A DNA stretch of 64,000 nt from Rallus limicola. Its lineage: Eukaryota > Chordata > Aves > Gruiformes > Rallidae. How positions within the stretch are numbered: position 1 is the first letter of the stretch; the number at the start of each line of letters is the position of its first letter. Both the position numbers and the translations under genes were made by a program. Location: contig JAKCOZ010000015.1 of NCBI GenBank assembly GCA_022605955.1, positions 3,539,287 to 3,603,286 of the forward strand, given 5' to 3'. Below are positions 58,834-64,000 of this stretch, piece by piece. The notes under the pieces were generated by a model, which saw nothing but the letters and a program-made list of their open reading frames with translations, did no database searches and was not told the origin of the DNA.

Positions 58834-59801
58834 CAGAATCACAGAATCCCAGGGGTTGGAAGGGACCTCTAGAGCTCCTGGGGTCCAACCCCCTGCCAAA
58901 GCAGCTCCCAGCTCATAGTGCACAGGGCGGCGTCCAGACGGGGCTGGAATCTCTCCAGAGATGGAGACTCCACACCCCCCTGGGCAGCCTGGCCCAGGGC
59001 TCCCTCACCCTCACTGGGGAAAAGTTCTTCCCCATGGTGCTGGGGAACTTCCTCTGCTCCAACTTGCAGCCATTGCCCCTTGTCCTGTCCCCACAGACAC
59101 TGAAAAGGGGCTGCCCATTTCCCCCTGCATCCCAAGTCTAAGATATTTATAGACACTAATTAGGTCCCCCCTAAGTCTTCTCTTCTCCAGGCTGAACAGC
59201 CCCAGCTCCCTCAGCCTTTCCTCACAGGGGAGATGCTCCAGGCCCTTCAGCATCTTTGTGTCCCTCCTCTGGACTCTCTCCAGGAGATCCCTGTCCTTTT
59301 GATCCCAGGGAGCCCAGCACTGGACACAACACTCCAGGTGGGGCCTGAGCAGGGCAGAGCAGAGGGGGAGGATCCCCTCCTGTGACCTGCTGCCCACACT
59401 CCTCCTGATGCCCCCAGGATCCCACTGTCTCTCTCAGCCCCAGGGCACACTGCTGGCTCATGGCCACCCTGTCACCCACCAGGACCCCCAGGTCCTTCTC
59501 CACAGAGCTCCTCTCCAGCAGCTCACCCCCAGCCTGTCCTGATTCCAGCAGTCATTCCTTCCCAGGTGCCAGACTCTCCACTTGCTTTTGTTGAACCCCA
59601 TCTGGTTTCTCCCTGCCCAGCTCTCCAGCCTGGCCAGGTCTCTCTGGATGGCAGCGCAGTGTCCTGCCTGTCAGCCACTCCTCCCAGCTTTGGATCATGG
59701 GCACTTGCTGAGGGTGGATGCTGTTCCCTCATCAAGGTTGTCAGTGAAGATATTAAACAGGACTGACCCCTGGGGAACACCACTAGTCACAGGCCTACCA
59801 A
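58834..59801 (-). mobile_element. CR1 LINE, group B, 968 bp (longest copy)
   Basis: The minus-strand tail ACAGAATCACAGAATCCCAG is at 58834. At the 5' end (59801) it includes the RT motif '[15 protein letters not shown]' (59750-59795), in which the residues normally between the leucine and 'FNIF' are missing. The following palm segment is disrupted before 'KLGGVAD'. Downstream are '[18 protein letters not shown]', '[18 protein letters not shown]' and the '[13 protein letters not shown]' variant. It is inactive because of truncation and frame breaks. Confidence 0.95.
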
Positions 59802-60734
59802 CAGCAACCGCACAGGCGCTGGGATTGTCACAACCACCGCGGAGCTGGAGCTGCTCCTCTTGCCCGTAACGAGCATCCCTTCTTCCATCCTGCTACGTTT
59901 CTTGCTCTGACAGCATCTTTGAGCCAACAAGCTCCACCAGTTAGCTACAAGCTGTATGAAAAAGCATTTCCTTTAACTTGTAGGAGCCTTGTTTCCTTTT
60001 TAATTAGAGCAGGTGCCCTCTGCTTTTGATTGCAGAGCAGGGGCTAACGGGACCAGGCAGAGGGTCTCTTTGAGCACACAAATGGTTCTCCCTTCTTGTC
60101 CCTTTGATTTTCAGAACTCAACAAGGTTTAATCGGGTTTCATCTGAATTTGAAACCTGGAAGAAGAGCGAGCTGGGGAATTAGTCTAATTTCAAGCCTTA
60201 CTAAAACAGTGGAACAAACATTAAGAGGAAAGCCTAAAAGGATAATGGAATGGAACAATGAGCACCAATATAATGAGGCAAACTTGATTGCTTGCTTTTG
60301 TAAAATTACAAATCCAGCCATCAGAGGGAAGAGGTAGACACCACGTTCATGTTTTTTTCTTTCCATGGAGCTTTGATACAGCATCTCAACCCCCCTTGTT
60401 CTCAAGAATAAATTACTGTTGTTTTCAGGAGGAGTGCTGTTATTTTAGCCCAAGGACCAGAAACAAAGAACACTGGGTCACTGCTTCGAGCAGAATCCTA
60501 TTAATTAACCCTTTACAAATAATTAGCAGAGGTTACGAGCAGGCCACGGAAACGAGTGGTATGTGTTACAAATGGTTAGCAATCCCTCAGCACAGCAAGT
60601 TCCAGAGAAGAAGAAGATATGGCTGTGGGTGACCCACTGACCCCATCACCGCCAGACAGCGATGAATCATTCATCCTCCTGCTATGACAACAGCAGCACA
60701 ACACAAAAAATGCATCCAGGCAAAGGACCAAATT
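59802..60734. other. Unique sequence, AT-rich, with possible ancient repeat
   Basis: 59900-60015 (AAGCTCCACCAGTTAGCTAC, GTATGAAAAAGCATTTCC) resembles the old LINE-related segment at 26790, weakly. 60100-60560 is AT-rich with no stop-free frame of interest. No gene was recognised. Confidence 0.35.
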
Positions 60735-61650
60735 GGGTCCTTCAATGACCTGGATGAAGGGATTGACTGTTCCCTCAGTCAGTTTGTAGATGACACTAGG
60801 CTGGGAGGAAGTGTTGATCTGCCTGAGGGTGGGGAGGCTCTTCAGAGGGGTCTGAACAGACTGGACCCATGGGCTGAGACCAACGGGATGAGGTTTAACA
60901 AGGCCAAGGGCAGAGTGCTGCACATGGGACACAACAACCCCCTGCAGTGCTACAGGCTGGGGGAGACTGGCTGGAGAGCTGCTGGCAGAGAAGGACCTGG
61001 GGGTGTTGGGTGACTGTGACTGAACATGAACCAGCAGTGTGCCCAGGCAGCCAGGAAGGCCAATGGCATCCTGGCTTGTGTCAGACACAGTGTGGCCAGT
61101 AGGTCTGGGGAGGGGATTGTGCCCCTGGACTGGGCACTGGGGAGGCTGCACCTCGAGTGCTGGGTCCAGTTCTGGGCTCCTCCCCATCAGAAGGACATGG
61201 AGGTCCTGGAGCCAGTCCAGAGAAGGGCAACCAGGCTGGGGAAGGGGCTGGAGGGCAAATCCTCTGAGGAGCAGCTGAGGGAGCTGGGGGTGTTCAGCCT
61301 GGAGAAGAGGAGGCTGAGGGGAGACCTTATCATCACCTCCACTGCCCTGGCAGGAGGGTGCAGAGAGGTGGGGGATGGTCTCTTCAGCCAGGGGACAGGA
61401 GCTGGGACAAGGGGCAATGGGCTCAAGCTGTGCCAGGGCAGGGTCAGCTCAGATGTGAGGGCAAAGTTCTTCCCTGGCAGAGTTGTGGGGCTGTGGCACA
61501 GGCTGCCCAGGGAGGGGCTGAGTCCCTGCCCCTGGGTGTGTTTAACAGATGGGGAGATGAGGTGCTCAGGGATCTGGTTTAGCACAGGACAGGGATGGTT
61601 GGACTTGATGATCTGAAAGGTCTTTTCCAACCTGGTGATTCTGTGATTCT
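60735..61650 (+). mobile_element. CR1 LINE, group A, 916 bp
   Basis: This plus-strand copy opens with '[19 protein letters not shown]' (polymerase box FVDD at 60783-60794), then '[19 protein letters not shown]'. After a frame break near 61013-61026, an open frame (61026-61616) continues through '[18 protein letters not shown]', '[17 protein letters not shown]' and '[18 protein letters not shown]'. The tail is GGTGATTCTGTGATTCTG. It is similar to 53940-54838 throughout, including the FVDD box. Confidence 0.96.
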
Positions 61651-62847
61651 GGGGCAGGTTGCAAGGAACAGATCCCTGTGACCAGCTATCATTTCTCTGT
61701 GGCTTGACCAGGAAGAGGGAACTGGGGAAGCCACCTGCCCAGGAGACCAGCGCTCCCAACACACACGTTACCTGACACATTGGAAAGGGTGAAACTGTAG
61801 AAAAAAAAAAAAGATAGAATCTTAATTTATTTGCTGAAGTAGGTAATGTGGATGGAAAAGGCTACCTAATGGGACTTGCAGCACTTTACAGTGATTGTAG
61901 CAAACCAATTAGGAGATTACACTAAGGAAAGGCAGCAAAAAGCCCACTTCAGCTGCAGACTCTGACCGTACACAGGAACCCCACCAAGGAACAGAGAATT
62001 TCACCATGAAGCAGGTATGGCAGCTCCTAGGACATTCCAGATTCTGCACAATTCAGATTCACCACCCTTTTTTTAAAAGTCCCCCTCTTCACCACAGCAA
62101 CAGCTCTGGATTTAGCCAAGCAGTGAAAGAAACCTTCAATAAACCTCCATGCATGAAGAGCAGACTCACTGCCACAGCCCCCTGGGGACAACACTCTGAG
62201 GATCCACTAAATGCCTCACCTGAAAGGCCAGGTGAACCCCACACTGGTGTGACTCTGATGGCCTGGAGGCACATGTCTAATTTACCAGATTAAAAACCAA
62301 CCCCAAGGAACAGACAGGTTGATTCTTTCACCACTCTGACACGTTGCCCTACACACGAAGCTGTCACCAGTTTGGCAGTCCCCGTGCTCCTGGATTTTGG
62401 GGAGCTCTGCTGAGTGTGGTCCAGCACGGTGCAGATTTACCCCTCAGACTCCCTTGTTTCCACCAGCCTTCTCAAAAAAAAAAAAAGCCTCCTGTCAGCA
62501 GTGAGCATAGCCCACCCTGCCAGTGCTGAGCTCTCTGCTGCTCCAGCTGAATGGCTGGGTTATTTCCTTCAACTGTGAAAAAAGGCAGTTTAACAAATCA
62601 TGTATTATTTTAGCTCTGGCACATGAAACCCGCACAAGACCGATAAAGTGAGTTGGAGACGTGCTGTTCTCCTGATGACTCCAACAAAGTCATCTGTAAG
62701 ACTCCCTCCTCCAGCTCGACTTGGCTGGAAGTCAGAACCGGGTGTCCTACATACTGCACGCAGCCTGTCTGCTATCACTCCTGCAGCACAGCCAACCTCA
62801 GCTCAGAGTGTGAGAGCCCACTTTAGTTCTCCTGCACAAAAAGACCA
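61651..62847. other. Unique non-coding sequence
   Basis: Poly-A runs are at about 61800-61812 and 62473-62485. No gene or transposon was recognised between the last CR1 and the terminal minisatellite. Confidence 0.5.
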
Positions 62848-64000
62848 TCCTATGTCCAAGACCTGGTCCCCATTCAGATGGGGCCATCAAACACAATCAT
62901 ATGTCCAAGACCTGGTCCCCATTCAGATGGGGCCATCAAACAGACAATCATATGTCCAAGACCTGGTCCCCATTCAGATGGGGCCATCAAACACAATCAT
63001 ATGTCCAAGACCTGGTCCCCATTCACATGGGGCCATCAAACAGACAATCATATGCCCAAGACCTGGTCCCCATTCAGATGGGGCCATCAAACAGACAATC
63101 ATATGTCCAAGACCTGGTCCCCATTCAGATGGGGCCATCAAACAGACAATCATATGTCCAAGACCTGGTCCCCATTCAGATGGGGCCATCAAACAGACAA
63201 TCATATGCCCAAGACCTGGTCCCCATTCAGATGGGGCCATCAAACAGACAATCATATGTCCAAGACCTGGTCCCCATTCAGATGGGGCCATCAAACAGAC
63301 AATCATATGTCCAAGACCTGGTCCCCATTCACATGGGGCCATCAAACAGACAATCATATGTCCAAGACCTGGTCCCCATTCAGATGGGGCCATCAAACAC
63401 AATCATATGTCCAAGACCTGGTCCCCATTCAGATGGGGCCATCAAACACAATCATATGTCCAAGACCTGGTCCCCACTCAGATGGGGCCATCAAACAGAC
63501 AATCCTATGTCCAAGACCTGGTCCCCATTCAGATGGGGCCATCAAACACAATCCTATGTCCAAGACCTGGTCCCCATTCACATGGGGCCATCAAACAGAC
63601 AATCATATGTCCAAGACCTGGTCCCCACTCAGATGGGGCCATCAAACACAATCATATGTCCAAGACCTGGTCCCCATTCAGATGGGGCCATCAAACACAA
63701 TCATATGTCCAAGACCTGGTCCCCATTCAGATGGGGCCATCAAACACAATCATATGCCCAAGACCTGGTCCCCATTCAGATGGGGCCATCAAACACAATC
63801 ATATGTCCAAGACCTGGTCCCCATTCACATGGGGCCATCAAACAGACAATTCTATGTCCAAGACCTGGTCCCCATTCAGATGGGGCCATCAAACAGACAA
63901 TCCTATGTCCAAGACCTGGTCCCCATTCAGATGGGGCCATCAAACACAATCATATGTCCAAGACCTGGTCCCCATTCAGATGGGGCCATCAAACACAATC
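62848..64000. repeat. 49/51-bp minisatellite, at least 23 units, open at window end
   Basis: Units begin AATCATATGTCCAAGACCTG and end in ATCAAACAC (49 bp) or ATCAAACAGAC (51 bp). I count 23 full units plus the start of a 24th at the window edge. Each carries CCCCAT-TCAG-ATGGGG, a 6-bp stem with a 4-base loop. Changes are TCAG to TCAC (loop only), CCCCAT to CCCCAC (leaves a wobble pair) and CATATG to CCTATG or CATATGCC. Runs of 51-bp units keep a 17-residue minus-strand frame open (142 codons at 62974-63402), which 49-bp units shift; this is not a gene. Confidence 0.98.

Noticed and set aside
62974..63402. 142-codon minus-strand frame as a gene
   Set aside because: It spans only consecutive 51-bp units; 49-bp units break the frame.
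62848..64000. CRISPR array
   Set aside because: Units are head-to-tail copies with no unique spacers between them, and the window is eukaryotic.
1..64000. tRNA, snRNA or other small RNA genes
   Set aside because: I looked for tRNA B-box-like GGTTCGANTCC and similar landmarks and found none convincing; a covariance-model search would be needed to exclude them.

Overview
The window looks like a non-coding stretch of a bird genome. Three things point there. (1) At least 24 copies or fragments of CR1 LINEs are present, nearly all 5'-truncated and most keeping the 3' end with its ATTCTATG/GATTCTGTG-type octamer tail; they total roughly 10-11 kb (about one sixth of the window). (2) A 570-bp solo LTR belongs to an avian endogenous retrovirus family I recognise by its TGTCCTGG terminus. 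(3) The background is unique, moderately GC-rich sequence without bacterial-style gene packing. CR1 density this high, with very similar young copies, would fit a CR1-rich lineage such as woodpeckers and relatives, but that is inference only. I could not identify any host protein-coding exon, tRNA or other RNA gene; the longer open frames are explained by CR1 remnants or by tandem repeats lacking stop codons.

Layout. 1-12.8 kb: unique sequence with CR1 copies at 771, 1288, 7079, 8438, 9223 and 12397. 14.94-16.41 kb: a 46-copy, 32-bp minisatellite containing a 14-unit higher-order duplication. 16.4-33 kb: unique sequence, CR1 copies near 20.6, 22.7, 23.7 and 30.4 kb, an LTR fragment near 25.6 kb and the solo LTR at 28.76-29.33 kb. 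33.2-37.3 kb: several CR1s, including a nest of four fragments in 630 bp. 39.72-40.50 kb: a degenerate CA/TG-rich array full of CACGTG and CATGTG palindromes with a ~160-bp higher-order period. 40.5-53.9 kb: mostly unique sequence with one promoter-like block (43.5 kb). 53.9-61.65 kb: dense long CR1 copies on both strands, three of which reach into the reverse transcriptase palm region. 62.85-64.0 kb: a 49/51-bp minisatellite of at least 23 units, each able to form a CCCCAT/ATGGGG hairpin, running off the end of the window.

The most striking observation is an inverted duplication: 859-1420 and 33587-34148 are both exactly 562 bp and, aligned by eye in opposite orientation, differ at 6 positions with no gaps. 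Each copy contains the same CR1 3' end joined to the same ~430 bp of otherwise unique DNA. Two other CR1 copies (7079 and 47557) have out-of-order 5' pieces. Together these suggest template switching by the CR1 machinery, or CR1-associated rearrangement. CR1 copies fall into three young groups (called A, B and C here) plus a few older ones, and within each group the ORF2 C-terminus is broken in the same way, so the breaks were probably already present in the source elements.
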